64,000 bases of DNA from Bradyrhizobium sp. AUGA SZCCT0283 (GCF_018130385.1 NZ_JAFCLU010000003.1:186001-250000), one strand, 5' to 3'; shown: positions 1 through 12,755, counted from the first letter of the stretch. Made by a program: numbers and translations. The notes: a model not told the origin generated them from the sequence alone.

Positions 1-3738
<3,738 letters not shown>

Positions 3739-3748
3739 GTAATCGGGG

Positions 3749-3850
3749 CCTCATCCTTCGAAACGCGGCGCAACGCGCCGCTGCTCAGGATGAGGGGAAA
3801 AGTCTGGACATTTCCTCATGGTGAGGAGGCGCTTGCGCCCTCTCGAACCT
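3749..3850. repeat. Two adjacent palindromic repeats between gltB and gltD
   Basis: The gap holds two imperfect palindromes. The first (3749-3795) has outer arms CCTCATCC/GGATGAGG and an inner hairpin GCGGCGC-aac-GCGCCGC. The second (about 3814-3850) starts CCTCATGGTGAGGAGGCGC and ends in CTCTCGAACC. Both resemble the short intergenic palindromes that recur across Bradyrhizobium genomes; that dispersal is background knowledge and only the symmetry is visible here. They would form hairpins in the gltB-gltD transcript. Confidence 0.6.
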
Positions 3851-3884
3851 GGGGTCAAGGAAGATGCAGGGACGTCAGAGTTTA

Positions 3885-5342
3885 ATGGGCAAGATCACAG
3901 GTTTTCTGGAAATCGACCGGCATGACCGCAAGTATGCGCCGGTCGCCGAGCGTTTGAAGCATTATCGCGAATTCGTCATTCCCTTGAGCGAGAAGGATAC
4001 CCGCGACCAGGCCGCGCGCTGCATGAATTGCGGCATCCCCTATTGCCACGGCACCGGCTCGGTGGCGCCGGGCACGCCGGGCTGCCCGGTCAACAACCAG
4101 ATCCCCGATTTCAATGACCTCGTCTATCAGGGCAATTGGGAAGAAGCCTCGCGCAACCTGCACTCGACCAATAATTTCCCCGAGTTCACCGGCCGCATCT
4201 GTCCGGCACCGTGCGAAGCGTCCTGCACGCTCAACATCGACGACAACCCGGTCACCATCAAGACCATCGAATGCGCCATCGTGGATCGCGCCTGGGAAAA
4301 TGGCTGGCTGCAGCCCGAGATTGCGCCGGCCAAGACCGGCAAGAAGGTCGCGATCGTAGGCTCCGGACCCGCGGGACTTGCGGCCGCGCAGCAGCTCGCG
4401 CGCGTCGGCCACGACGTCCATGTCTACGAAAAATTCGCCAAGGCCGGCGGATTGCTTCGGTATGGCATTCCCGACTTCAAGATGGAAAAGCACGTCATCG
4501 ACCGCCGCGTGGCGCAGATGGAAGCCGAGGGCGTGACGTTCCATTACGGCGTCCATGTCGGCGGCACCTCGCAAGGCGCGATCGATCCCCGCGAACTGCT
4601 GAACCAGTATGACGCAGTCGCCCTGACTGGCGGCGCCGAAGCCGGCCGCGACCTGCCCATTCCAGGCCGCGACCTCGACGGCATCCACTTTGCGATGGAT
4701 TTCCTGCCCCAACAAAACCGCCGCGTCTCCTCCGAGCCGCTCGGCGGCGCCAAGGAGATTCTCGCCGAAGGCAAGCATGTCGTCGTGATCGGCGGCGGCG
4801 ATACCGGTTCGGACTGCATCGGCACCTCGTTCCGGCAGGGCGCCAAATCCGTCACCCAGCTCGAAATCATGCCGGCACCGCCCGAGCACGAGAACAAGGG
4901 CATCACCTGGCCGAACTGGCCCTTGAAGATGCGGACCTCGTCGAGCCAGGCCGAAGGCGCCAAACGCGAATTCGCGGTGCTGACGCAGAAATTCTCCGGC
5001 GAGAACGGCAAGGTGCAGAAGCTGCACTGCGTCCAGGTCGACGACAAGTTCAAGCCGATCGCCGGCACCGAATTCGAACTCGAAGCCCAGCTCGTGCTGC
5101 TCGCCATGGGCTTCGTGCATCCGGTGCACGAGGGCATGCTGAAGAATCTCGGCGTCGACCTCGACCAACGCGGCAACGTCCGCGCCAATATGCAGGACTA
5201 CAAGACTTCGCTGCCCAACGTGTTTTCCGCCGGCGACATGCGCCGCGGCCAGTCGCTGGTGGTGTGGGCGATCCGCGAGGGGCGGCTGTGCGCGCGGGCG
5301 ATCGATCAGTACTTGATGGGGTCGACGACGCTGCCGAGGTGA
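3885..5342 (+). CDS. gltD: Glutamate synthase (NADPH) small subunit
   Basis: GltD oxidises NADPH and passes electrons through FAD and 4Fe-4S clusters to GltB. The N-terminus carries cysteine groups for the clusters (CMNCGIPYC, then CPVNN and CPAPCEASC). These are followed by an FAD Rossmann motif [10 protein letters not shown] and an NADPH motif GGGDTGSDC. The predicted 485 residues match the family. I chose ATG 3885 because homologues begin [12 protein letters not shown]. An in-frame ATG at 3864 would add seven residues, but its AAGGAAG box abuts the codon with no spacer. It is 146 bp downstream of gltB, probably in one operon. Confidence 0.95.
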   Translation: MGKITGFLEIDRHDRKYAPVAERLKHYREFVIPLSEKDTRDQAARCMNCGIPYCHGTGSVAPGTPGCPVNNQIPDFNDLVYQGNWEEASRNLHSTNNFPEFTGRICPAPCEASCTLNIDDNPVTIKTIECAIVDRAWENGWLQPEIAPAKTGKKVAIVGSGPAGLAAAQQLARVGHDVHVYEKFAKAGGLLRYGIPDFKMEKHVIDRRVAQMEAEGVTFHYGVHVGGTSQGAIDPRELLNQYDAVALTGGAEAGRDLPIPGRDLDGIHFAMDFLPQQNRRVSSEPLGGAKEILAEGKHVVVIGGGDTGSDCIGTSFRQGAKSVTQLEIMPAPPEHENKGITWPNWPLKMRTSSSQAEGAKREFAVLTQKFSGENGKVQKLHCVQVDDKFKPIAGTEFELEAQLVLLAMGFVHPVHEGMLKNLGVDLDQRGNVRANMQDYKTSLPNVFSAGDMRRGQSLVVWAIREGRLCARAIDQYLMGSTTLPR

Positions 5343-5467
5343 CGACCGCCGTCGCCGGCCTCACCCCTGCAGTGAAAGCTGATGGATGCGTGGGGCAGCC
5401 CACGTATGCCGCGATGTGCATAGACACCTCATCGCATTGCCCGCAACCTCGCTCGACCCAGATCAAC

Positions 5468-5489
5468 GCCCATCGTGACCCAGATGGGC
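5468..5489 (+). other. Short inverted repeat upstream of BA14K gene
   Basis: GCCCATC and GATGGGC form perfect 7-bp arms around an 8-nt spacer, 33 bp before the next start codon. It is not followed by a T-run, so it is not a convincing terminator. It may be an operator or a leader hairpin. No function can be assigned from sequence. Confidence 0.35.
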
Positions 5490-5522
5490 ATTATGTTTGG
5501 GATCACAGAGAAGGGCGACAAT

Positions 5523-5897
5523 ATGAGAACTCAGGGAACGGGCAATTCCGTGCGCCGGCGTATCACACGCGTCTTGGCGGCCGGTGCGCTGCTATTCATG
5601 TACGCATTCGGCATGGTTGCCACGACCGGCGCCTTCGTCGCAGCGGGCGTCTCTCCGGCCTTCGCGCAGCGCGGCCGGGGTCGAGGCCGGGGCGGCGGCT
5701 GGGGCCGAGGTGACGGTGTCGGCGCGGCGGTCGGCATCGGAATCGGCGCGGCCATCGTCGGCGGCGCGATCGCGGCGAGCGCCGCCGAGCAGCAGCGGCG
5801 CGACGCCATCGGCTATTGCATGCAGCGCTTTCGTTCGTACGATCCCCAAAGCATGACCTATCTGGGCAACGACGGCTTCCGCCATCCCTGCCCGTAA
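5523..5897 (+). CDS. BA14K family exported protein
   Basis: This is a 124-residue exported protein. An N-terminal hydrophobic stretch (about residues 15-45, ending SPAFA-Q) looks like a signal peptide. It is followed by an Arg/Gly-rich segment, a Gly/Ala hydrophobic stretch, and a C-terminal motif (YCMQRFRSYDPQSMTYLG then RHPCP) diagnostic of the BA14K family. That family was first described as an immunoreactive lectin-like protein in Brucella, and its role in rhizobia is unknown. I chose ATG 5523 because it has an AAGGG box about 8 nt upstream; an in-frame start at 5475 adds 16 residues without a signal-peptide rationale. It is monocistronic, with a terminator right after it. Confidence 0.85.
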   Translation: MRTQGTGNSVRRRITRVLAAGALLFMYAFGMVATTGAFVAAGVSPAFAQRGRGRGRGGGWGRGDGVGAAVGIGIGAAIVGGAIAASAAEQQRRDAIGYCMQRFRSYDPQSMTYLGNDGFRHPCP

Positions 5898-5924
5898 GGC
5901 ACGATTGCCTGCACGATACTCCAG

Positions 5925-5954
5925 AACCCCGGCCTTGTGCCGGGGTTTTTGTTT
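5925..5954 (+). terminator. Rho-independent terminator after BA14K gene
   Basis: A perfect 9-bp stem AACCCCGGC/GCCGGGGTT with a 5-nt loop (CTTGT) is followed directly by TTTTGTTT. The T-run lies on the + strand side, so it ends the BA14K transcript. It also lies just beyond the end of the convergent barrel-protein gene. Confidence 0.88.
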
Positions 5955-6012
5955 GCAGTCGCCGTGGCCCCAAAGAGACGCCCTCCCCGCAATCGGAAGG
6001 GATTATGCGTCT

Positions 6013-7719
6013 TCAATTCTGCAGCCGCACGCCCAGCATCACCACCGTTGACGCCGTGCTGTTCCCCGGCAAATTCGAATCCAGCCAATCGCGGCGCAGC
6101 GTGCCCTTGAGCCAGACGTTGCGGTTCATCTTGTAGATCGCCTCGGCCGAGAGCGTGTAGATCTTGTCGTGGCGGTTGTCGCCCTGATAGTCGAGCGTGC
6201 CCCAGGTGAACTTGCCGATCGCGGTCAGCCAGCGTCGGAAGTCGTGGTCGACTTCGACGGTGTAGATGTGCGTCAGCACGCCCGACGTGCCGGGCAGCGT
6301 GGTCTCTGCGATCGTGGTGTCGGAATAGAACTTTGCCGTCGTCAGCGGCGTCGCGGTCCAGACCAGCGAAGACGAGACGAGCAGGCCTTCCAGGCGATTC
6401 AGCCTCGGATCGGCATAATCGCGCGCGGCGTAGCCGACGCCGATTTCGCCGGTCAACAACCGCGAGAATTCGAAGCTCGTGCCGCCCTTGACGTAACCGC
6501 CGGTGGAATCGCGCGCGTAACCGGCGCGATCGAGCTTGACGTCATGCACACGGTTGTCGCCCTGCACCTCCACGAACGGCTTCAGGCCAGGCCTCAAGTC
6601 ATAGCTGACGCGGCCGACGCCGCCGTACTGGCTGAAGTTGCGGTCGTCGTTGGTCGTTGAAGTGCCGTCGGTGAGCTTTGAGTTGGTATAGTCGGTGCGG
6701 TCGACGGTGGCGCCGGCGGAAACCTGCAGCCGGTTGAAATTCTGGTCGACGCCGACGGTGCCGCCGACCGTGGTGTAGATCGGATACTTGGCCATCCCTG
6801 CCTGCACGTTCGGGCTGCCGGGATTGTCGGTCGAGACAAACAGCCGCCCTTGCCCGGTCAGCCTGGTGTCGCGGCTGACATCGAGCCGGCCGTCGATATG
6901 GCCGGTGAAGCTCGGCCGATCGATATCGAGCGGCGCCGACAGCGGCGTGCCGTCGGCATTCGGCGTGAGATTGCTGGTGTAGCCGGTGAAGGAGCCGCGG
7001 AGATCGGCGACCAGCGCGTGGCGTTCCCAGTCGGAGACCGCGAGGAATTCCGGCGCGATCACGTAGAACGGCTTGCCCTGCGCCGCCGCGAGCCGGCCGG
7101 GATTGGTGTCGTAGCCGCCGGAGAATTCGACCGCGGATTTGATCAGGAAACTGCCGGCGTAATCGCCGACCGCGCCGAACGGATCGTCGTCGATCCGCAG
7201 GCGCTTGCGTGGCGGCTGCCCCACCACCGTGCCCGCCATCGCCGGCGGGATCGGCGTTTTGTGCGCCGACTCCGACGGAGGAATCGAAAGCCGCAGCCGC
7301 GTGTTCGACGCAATCGGCGGCGGTGGACTGCCGGGACCGACCGGCGGCTTCGGCTTCGCCTGCCCCGGATAGAATTTCGGTTTCCTGCGCTTGCGGTTGA
7401 GCGAGTCGTAGCCGGAATCGGCAGCTCCACTCGCGGCCGGCAGACCGTATTTCGGGATCTGCCCGATCCGCGACGACGCCGGCTTGTCACGCTCCTGCAG
7501 CTTCGGACTATTGAGCGGATCGTTCGCCTCCGCCGCGGTCCGGCGCAGTGGCGAGTCCGGCGATGTCACCTGGCTGGTGCGCGTTGAGCTGAACAGGTCC
7601 GGCGTGACGGTTTGCGCTTGCGCGGCGGTTCCCGTCAGGGCGATCAGCCCAAGGCACGGCAAGGCTGCGCGAAAGACGCGCGCGCGGCTGTTCCGGCCCG
7701 TTGCTGGCCTGGCCCTCAC
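6013..7719 (-). CDS. Outer membrane beta-barrel protein (BBP2-type)
   Basis: This is a predicted 568-residue outer-membrane protein. A signal peptide (ending GTAAQA-Q) is followed by a Pro/Lys/Arg-rich linker of roughly 150 residues. A long region of alternating residues then begins near FSGGYDTNPGRL, a hallmark of the putative beta-barrel porin 2 family, and runs to a C-terminus of VVMLGVRLQN, as expected for a barrel end. I chose the GTG at 7719 (GGAG box 11 nt upstream), which gives a normal signal peptide. A TTG at 7767 would add 16 residues. It is divergent from kdsD. Cargo is unknown. Confidence 0.82.
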   Translation of the reverse strand: MRARPATGRNSRARVFRAALPCLGLIALTGTAAQAQTVTPDLFSSTRTSQVTSPDSPLRRTAAEANDPLNSPKLQERDKPASSRIGQIPKYGLPAASGAADSGYDSLNRKRRKPKFYPGQAKPKPPVGPGSPPPPIASNTRLRLSIPPSESAHKTPIPPAMAGTVVGQPPRKRLRIDDDPFGAVGDYAGSFLIKSAVEFSGGYDTNPGRLAAAQGKPFYVIAPEFLAVSDWERHALVADLRGSFTGYTSNLTPNADGTPLSAPLDIDRPSFTGHIDGRLDVSRDTRLTGQGRLFVSTDNPGSPNVQAGMAKYPIYTTVGGTVGVDQNFNRLQVSAGATVDRTDYTNSKLTDGTSTTNDDRNFSQYGGVGRVSYDLRPGLKPFVEVQGDNRVHDVKLDRAGYARDSTGGYVKGGTSFEFSRLLTGEIGVGYAARDYADPRLNRLEGLLVSSSLVWTATPLTTAKFYSDTTIAETTLPGTSGVLTHIYTVEVDHDFRRWLTAIGKFTWGTLDYQGDNRHDKIYTLSAEAIYKMNRNVWLKGTLRRDWLDSNLPGNSTASTVVMLGVRLQN

Positions 7720-7911
7720 GACAAGAAATACTCCAACAAAAACAGATACTTGATTGTTGCGCCCCAAGCGCCCGCAGGATCACGTCGTTAATGGAGTTAA
7801 AACAATTATGGTTAATGAGCCGTTGAGAGCGCCGCCGTGCGCGTCGCATCGCGGGACGGGCCATGCTAAGGAAGGGCCCGGGGGCAACGCCCCTCTTCCC
7901 TGGAAACAGAC

Positions 7912-8925
7912 ATGGCTAATCCGAACCCGCTGATGGCAAAATCATCCGGCACCGATACCGCTGATGCCGCCGTCGAGTCGGCCCTGCGCACGCTCGACGC
8001 CGAGGGCGGCGGGATCGCCGCGATTACGGCAGCGTTGCAATCCGATCTCCGCGCCCCCTTTGTCGCCGCCGCCGACCTCATCAGAAACGCCAAGGGACGG
8101 CTGATCGTCACCGGGCTCGGCAAGTCAGGCCATATCGGCCGCAAGATCGCCGCGACCTTTGCCTCCACCGGCACGCCCGCCTTCTTCGTTCATGCCGCCG
8201 AAGCCAGCCATGGCGATCTCGGCATGATCACGGCCGAGGACGTCATCCTGGCGCTGTCCTGGTCCGGCGAGCAGCCGGAGATGAAGAACCTCATCAGCTA
8301 CGCCGCGCGATTCCGGATTGCCGTGATCGCGATGACGGCGGAGCGGGAATCCTCGCTCAGCAAGGCGGCCGACATCGCGCTGACGCTACCCAAGGCGCGC
8401 GAGGCCTGCCCGCACAATCTTGCGCCTACCACCTCCTCGCTGATGATGCTGGCGCTCGGCGATGCGCTGGCGATTGCGCTGCTGGAAGGCCGCGGATTTA
8501 CATCGGTCGATTTCAGCGTGCTGCATCCGGGCGGCAAGCTCGGCGCGCTGCTGAAATACACCCGCGACCTCATGCATTCCGGCGACGCCGTGCCGCTGAA
8601 GCCGCTCGGTACCAAGATGTCCGAGGCGCTCGTCGAAATGACGTCGAAGGGCTTTGGCTGCGTCGGCATCGTCGATAGCAGAGGACACCTCGCCGGCATC
8701 GTCACCGACGGCGATTTGCGCCGCCATATGGGGCCCGGTCTGATGACGGCTACCGTCGACGAGGTGATGACGAAAAATCCGAAGACGATCGACCGCGACG
8801 TGCTGGCCGGCGAGGCGCTGGAGATCCTCAATTCCTCGAAGATCACGACGCTGATCGTCACCGATGCCGGCAAGCCGGTCGGCATCGTGCATCTGCACGA
8901 TTTCCTGCGCGCGGGCGTGGCGTAG
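7912..8925 (+). CDS. kdsD: Arabinose-5-phosphate isomerase (KdsD/KpsF family)
   Basis: This enzyme interconverts ribulose 5-phosphate and arabinose 5-phosphate, the first step to Kdo for lipopolysaccharide. The 337-residue protein has an N-terminal SIS domain (about residues 45-180, with VTGLGKSGHIGRKIAATFAS and the SWSGEQPE phosphosugar loop). Two CBS domains follow (about 215-335, with IVTDGDLRR and VGIVHLHDFLRAG). Length and order match the family. It starts at ATG 7912, divergent from the barrel-protein gene, and a palindromic repeat follows its stop. A capsule-specific KpsF paralogue would look the same, but no capsule genes are adjacent. Confidence 0.93.
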   Translation: MANPNPLMAKSSGTDTADAAVESALRTLDAEGGGIAAITAALQSDLRAPFVAAADLIRNAKGRLIVTGLGKSGHIGRKIAATFASTGTPAFFVHAAEASHGDLGMITAEDVILALSWSGEQPEMKNLISYAARFRIAVIAMTAERESSLSKAADIALTLPKAREACPHNLAPTTSSLMMLALGDALAIALLEGRGFTSVDFSVLHPGGKLGALLKYTRDLMHSGDAVPLKPLGTKMSEALVEMTSKGFGCVGIVDSRGHLAGIVTDGDLRRHMGPGLMTATVDEVMTKNPKTIDRDVLAGEALEILNSSKITTLIVTDAGKPVGIVHLHDFLRAGVA

Positions 8926-8927
8926 GC

Positions 8928-9001
8928 GTCATTCCGGGGCGATGCGCAGCATCGAACCCGGAATCTCGAGGTTCCGGGTTCGCTTCGCGCCCCGGAACGA
9001 C
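8928..9001. repeat. Palindromic intergenic repeat
   Basis: This is a long imperfect inverted repeat. The outer arms are GTCATTCCGGGGCG and CGCCCCGGAACGAC; the inner arms are CGAACCCGGAA and TTCCGGGTTCG around TCTCGAGG. A related half-copy lies at 39284-39320, so it is repeated within the window. It sits between the convergent kdsD and carboxymuconolactone decarboxylase-family genes and may act as a bidirectional hairpin terminator. Confidence 0.8.
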
Positions 9002-9009
9002 ACAGCCGC

Positions 9010-9561
9010 TCAACGCGGAAACCGTGCCGCCTTCTCCTCCAGCGGCAGCGCCAGTCCATTCGCGAGATACGACACGGTGCGATAGAATCCGCACAGCAGG
9101 ATGATCTCAAGAATCTGCGCTTCGTCGAAATGCGCCGACAGCGCCGCGAATTCGGCTTCGCTGAGCGTCGCGCGATCGTGCAGCGCGTCGACGGCGGCGA
9201 TCAGCGCCTGCTCGGCCGGCGACCAGCACCCGTCTGTGGCGGCACCGCGCACGGAGGCGCGGACCTGTTCTTCCGTCAGATGCGCGGCGTCGGCAAACGT
9301 CATGACATGCACGCCCCATTCGTACTCGCACCCCGTTCGCGCGCAGGTACGGTCGATGACGATCTCGCGTTCCCGCAAGGAGAGCGGCCCGCGATCCAGA
9401 AGGCTGCCGGCGCGGAATTTTTCCCAGGCGCGGGCGTTGCCCGCCATGACGCGAAACAGCACCAGCGGCGGCGCGCCGCGCATGATGCGGTCGAACTGCG
9501 CGGCAATCTCGGGTGCGTAAGGCGGCTGCAGCGGCGCGATGCGCGGTGCGGTCTGTGACAT
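9010..9561 (-). CDS. Carboxymuconolactone decarboxylase family protein
   Basis: This 183-residue all-helical protein is of the CMD/AhpD-like superfamily. The conserved core RTGCEYEWGVHVMTFAD is present (about residues 75-92), with one Cys and a His in the usual places. The paired CxxC of AhpD itself is absent. The family includes gamma-carboxymuconolactone decarboxylases and small peroxidase-like proteins, so the substrate is open. It is divergently transcribed from an HxlR-type regulator across a 73-bp gap that carries a double operator, so it is the likely target of that regulator. Confidence 0.88.
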   Translation of the reverse strand: MSQTAPRIAPLQPPYAPEIAAQFDRIMRGAPPLVLFRVMAGNARAWEKFRAGSLLDRGPLSLREREIVIDRTCARTGCEYEWGVHVMTFADAAHLTEEQVRASVRGAATDGCWSPAEQALIAAVDALHDRATLSEAEFAALSAHFDEAQILEIILLCGFYRTVSYLANGLALPLEEKAARFPR

Positions 9562-9574
9562 CGGCGGGCTCCTG

Positions 9575-9615
9575 TGCTACAAATACCGTAGCAATACGCT
9601 ACATTATCTGTAGCG
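9575..9615. promoter_or_regulatory. Tandem palindromic operator (GCTAC-N7-GTAGC twice)
   Basis: Two perfect inverted repeats lie side by side. TGCTAC-N7-GTAGCA is at 9575-9593 and CGCTAC-N7-GTAGCG at 9597-9615, with centres 22 bp apart (two helical turns). They fill most of the gap between the decarboxylase-family gene and the HxlR-type regulator, as expected for an autoregulated operator. That HxlR binds here is inference from position and symmetry. Confidence 0.75.
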
Positions 9616-9634
9616 GCATGCAAGAGGGCTTTCG

Positions 9635-9976
9635 ATGCCGAAACCGGTCGCCGTTGCCAAGAAAACTGCCGTGCGCGGCTCCAGAACCGGCCGGCCGGTC
9701 ATGGCGCTGCTCGATCTGCTCGGCCGCCGCTGGACCTTGCGGGTCGTCTGGGAGCTCCGCGACGGCCCGTTGACCTCGCGCGCGCTGCGCACCGCCTGCG
9801 ACGACGCCTCGCCGACGGTGATGCAGGCCCGGCTGTCGGAGCTGCGCGAGGCCGGCCTCGTCGAACTCCTGGCCGGCGATGGCTATCGCCTCACGGCGCT
9901 CGGCAGAGAATTGATGGAGAGCTTCCTGCCGCTACACCACTTCGCCGAGCGGTGGAGCAAGCGAATAACCAGCTAA
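9635..9976 (+). CDS. HxlR-type winged helix-turn-helix regulator
   Basis: This 113-residue DNA-binding protein has the HxlR signature: LDLLGRRWTLRVVWELRDGPL, then SPTVMQARLSELREAGLVE as the recognition region, and a C-terminal wing with YRLTALGREL. The Cys usually found near the N-terminus of redox-sensing HxlR proteins is not in its usual place; the only Cys is at residue 55. An AGAGGG box precedes ATG 9635. It is divergent from a CMD-family gene across a double palindrome and probably controls both. Its stop overlaps the convergent NfeD gene by 4 bp. Confidence 0.9.
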   Translation: MPKPVAVAKKTAVRGSRTGRPVMALLDLLGRRWTLRVVWELRDGPLTSRALRTACDDASPTVMQARLSELREAGLVELLAGDGYRLTALGRELMESFLPLHHFAERWSKRITS

Positions 9977-10419
9977 GCCGCCGCCACCGTCAGGCTCGCG
10001 CCATCGGCCTGCACGACCCTGACGCGGCTGCCGGCCGGCGCGTCGGGGCCGGCGACGCGCCAGATCGTGTCGTCGATCCGCACCGTGCCGGTCCCGTCGA
10101 CGATCGGCCTTTCCAGGGTGAATTCGCGGCCGATCAGCGCCTCGGTCCTTTTGTTGAGAAACGGGTTGCTCCGGCTGCGGCTGCCCTCGCTGCGCGCAAA
10201 GTACCGCCACGCCGGCACGGCGGCGACCGCGAACACCGCAAACATCAGGAGCTGCGCCTGCCAGGACGGATTGATCGCAAACGACAACAGCCCAACCAGC
10301 AGCGCCGCGAGCCCGAGCCAGAACATGAAGACACCCGGCGCCAAGAGCTCCAGCGCCATCAGGATGAAGCCGAAGATCAGCCAGTTCCAGGTGCCCAGGG
10401 TAGAAAACATCTCGGCCAT
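9973..10419 (-). CDS. NfeD-family membrane protein
   Basis: This 148-residue protein has about three N-terminal transmembrane helices (LIFGFILMALELLAPGVFM, LGLAALLVGLLSFAI, LLMFAVFAVAAVPAW) and a C-terminal soluble OB-fold-like domain (GREFTLERPIVDGTGTVRIDDTIWRV). This is the short NfeD form. It lies 44 bp downstream of an SPFH/stomatin gene on the same strand, the classic pairing in which NfeD and the SPFH protein assemble together in the membrane. It has no protease domain. Confidence 0.9.
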   Translation of the reverse strand: MAEMFSTLGTWNWLIFGFILMALELLAPGVFMFWLGLAALLVGLLSFAINPSWQAQLLMFAVFAVAAVPAWRYFARSEGSRSRSNPFLNKRTEALIGREFTLERPIVDGTGTVRIDDTIWRVAGPDAPAGSRVRVVQADGASLTVAAA

Positions 10420-10463
10420 GACACGAACCTCTAATCAACGAGAATGAACGTCGCGATCGATAC

Positions 10464-11462
10464 TCACCGCTGCGGCGTCACCGGCGGCGGGGTCGGGCCG
10501 GTGTTCGGCACCGACGACGTTCGCCGTGCGGCGGCGGTTGATGTCGCAGCTTCGCCGAAGGTCGCCTTGGCGATCTCGCCGATGCCGGCGAGCGATCCCA
10601 GAATGCTCATCGCTTCGATCGGCAGCATGACGATCTTCTGGTTCGGCGAATCCGCCAGTTGCCCGAACGCCTTGATGTATTTGTCGGCGATAAAATAGTT
10701 CAGCGCGGCGACATCGCCCTTGGCGATGGCCTCGGAGACCATCTGCGTCGCCTTGGCCTCGGCTTCGGCGGAGCGTTCGCGCGCTTCGGCGTCGCGGAAC
10801 GCGGCTTCCTTGCGGCCTTCGGCCTGCAAAATCTGTCCCTGCTTGGCGCCTTCCGCGCGCAGGATTTCCGACTGGCGCTGGCCCTCGGCCTGCAGGATGT
10901 CGGCGCGCTTGACGCGCTCGGCCTTCATCTGCCGGCCCATCGCCTCGACCAGGTCGGCCGGCGGCACGATGTCCTTGATTTCGATGCGGTTGACCTTCAG
11001 TCCCCACGGCGACACCGCGGCGTCGACCACGCGCAACAGCCGCTCGTTGATCTCGTCGCGATGCGACAGCACCTGGTCGAGATCCATCGCGCCCATCACC
11101 GAGCGGATATTCGTCATGGTCAGCACGATGATCGCCTGATCGAGATTGGATACTTCGTAACTCGCCTTGGCGGCATCGAACACCTGATAAAAGGCGACGC
11201 CGTCCACCGTCACGGTGGCGTTGTCCTTGGTGATCACCTCCTGCTCGGGAATGCTGATCACCTGCTCCATCATGTTCATCTTGCGACCGACGCGGTCGAA
11301 ATAGGGAACGATGATGTTGAGCCCCGGCGACAGCGTGCGGGTGTATTTGCCGAACCGCTCGATGGTCCAGTCATAACCCTGCGGCACCGTTTTGACGCCC
11401 GCGAACAACGTGACAATGACAAGCAGAACAAATGCGATCGCGAAAATGTCGAAGCCACTCAT
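10464..11462 (-). CDS. SPFH/stomatin/band 7 family protein
   Basis: This 332-residue membrane-anchored protein has one N-terminal helix (about residues 5-25). A band-7 domain follows, with VPQGYDWTIERFGKYTRTLSPGLN, VDGVAFYQVFDAAKA and the stomatin motif PWGLKVNRIEIKDI. Then comes a long Ala/Glu-rich coiled coil (ILRAEGAKQGQILQAEG) and a Pro/Thr-rich tail. Such proteins oligomerise in membrane microdomains and act with NfeD partners; the partner gene follows directly. The E. coli counterpart is QmcA, but equivalence is not proven. Confidence 0.93.
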   Translation of the reverse strand: MSGFDIFAIAFVLLVIVTLFAGVKTVPQGYDWTIERFGKYTRTLSPGLNIIVPYFDRVGRKMNMMEQVISIPEQEVITKDNATVTVDGVAFYQVFDAAKASYEVSNLDQAIIVLTMTNIRSVMGAMDLDQVLSHRDEINERLLRVVDAAVSPWGLKVNRIEIKDIVPPADLVEAMGRQMKAERVKRADILQAEGQRQSEILRAEGAKQGQILQAEGRKEAAFRDAEARERSAEAEAKATQMVSEAIAKGDVAALNYFIADKYIKAFGQLADSPNQKIVMLPIEAMSILGSLAGIGEIAKATFGEAATSTAAARRTSSVPNTGPTPPPVTPQR

Positions 11463-11636
11463 AAAATCCCTCCAAAGCCGGCAAGGTGCGCTGCCGGGCG
11501 CGGTCTCTCATTTTGTCAGCAACGCCGCGGCACCGGTTCAGCCGGCTGTTCTCAAGTTATGATTATATAGCTGGGGAATTGTTTGGCGACCACCAGATGA
11601 ATTCGATCCGAATAGCCGCCTTGTTCTGCAGGGTGG

Positions 11637-12674
11637 TTAAATCCAGCCTTGCAGCTCGCGGAGCACAAGCTGGCGAATGACGTCCATGCCGGGATCGCTG
11701 TCGTTGAGGCAGGGAATCGCTGAAAATTGCTCGCCGCCATTGTGTTTGAAAATCTCGGCGTTTTCCTGCGCGATCTCTTCCAGCGTCTCCAGGCAATCGG
11801 CGGAGAAGCCGGGGGTCACGACGGCAATGCGTTTCACACCATCTTTCGCCAGTTTTTCGATGGTCTTGTCCGTATAGGGCTGCAGCCACTCGTCGAAGCC
11901 GAAGCGCGACTGAAATGTAAGGATCAGTTTGGAGGCATCAAGCCCCATGCGTTTGCGAAGCGCGTCCGTTGTCGCGATGCACTGCGCCTGGTAGGGATCG
12001 CCCTTGTCGACATATTTCTGCGGCATGCCGTGAAACGACGCCACGATCAGTTCAGGCTGAAACGGCAGTGTCGCGAGATGCGCATTGATCGAGACCGCGA
12101 GCGCCTCGATATAGTCAGGATCGTCGTAGTAAGGCGGGCTCACCCGCAGCGTCGGCTGCGCGCGCATGTCGGCGAGTGCGCGAAACACCTCGTCGCAGAC
12201 GGTTGCTGACGTCGCGGCGGAATATTGGGGATAGAGAGGCACGACCAGAATACGATCGCAGCCCTGCGCGGTCAGGGCGTCGATGCGCGAGCGGATCGAC
12301 GGGTTGCCGTAACGCATCGCCCAATCGACCACGACGTGGTCGTGATCGGCGATCGCCTCGCCAAGCTTTTCGGCCTGCGAGCGCGTGATCGTCTTGAGCG
12401 GGGATTCGTCTCTCTCGGTGTTCCAGATCTTCTGGTAGTCGCGCGCCTTACGGCCGGGACGGACGCGAAGGATGATGCCGTTGAGGATCAGCTTCCAGAG
12501 CAGGCCCTGATCCTCGATCACGCGCGGATCGGACAGAAACTCCTTCAGGTAAACCCGCACGCCCCGGGCGTCTGATGTATCGGGGGTGCCGAGATTGACC
12601 AGCAGCACGCCGACGCGTTGCGGCTGGGGTGCCGATGCCGGCTTTGGATGTCCAAGGGGGGCTGCCGCGGTCAT
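11637..12674 (-). CDS. hemH: Ferrochelatase
   Basis: Ferrochelatase inserts ferrous iron into protoporphyrin IX, the last step of heme synthesis. The 345-residue protein shows VGVLLVNLGTPD at the N-terminus, YPQYSAATSA, and the catalytic signature LIVASFHGMPQKYVDKGDPY with its invariant His. The C-terminal part has TPGFSADCLETLEEI, where a conserved Glu lies. I chose ATG 12674 because the upstream open frame has no homology and passes through repeats. It is divergent from a MAPEG gene and upstream of the SPFH gene on the same strand with a 174-bp gap. Confidence 0.95.
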   Translation of the reverse strand: MTAAAPLGHPKPASAPQPQRVGVLLVNLGTPDTSDARGVRVYLKEFLSDPRVIEDQGLLWKLILNGIILRVRPGRKARDYQKIWNTERDESPLKTITRSQAEKLGEAIADHDHVVVDWAMRYGNPSIRSRIDALTAQGCDRILVVPLYPQYSAATSATVCDEVFRALADMRAQPTLRVSPPYYDDPDYIEALAVSINAHLATLPFQPELIVASFHGMPQKYVDKGDPYQAQCIATTDALRKRMGLDASKLILTFQSRFGFDEWLQPYTDKTIEKLAKDGVKRIAVVTPGFSADCLETLEEIAQENAEIFKHNGGEQFSAIPCLNDSDPGMDVIRQLVLRELQGWI

Positions 12675-12755
12675 GATTTCGATGGCTTCGCGCGTTGCAC
12701 CATCCTTGTCAAGATAACCATCGGTTCGGTACGATTGCCGCGGGCGGGAGGAACC

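Noticed and set aside
3882..5168. 428-codon open frame antisense to gltD
   Set aside because: Mirror frame of a well-conserved gene with no recognisable motifs; same explanation for the long antisense frames at 2749-3579, 17509-18753 and 50471-51820.
7785..7816. CtrA binding site between the barrel-protein gene and kdsD
   Set aside because: TTAA half-sites occur but with 5- and 11-bp spacing, not the required 7.
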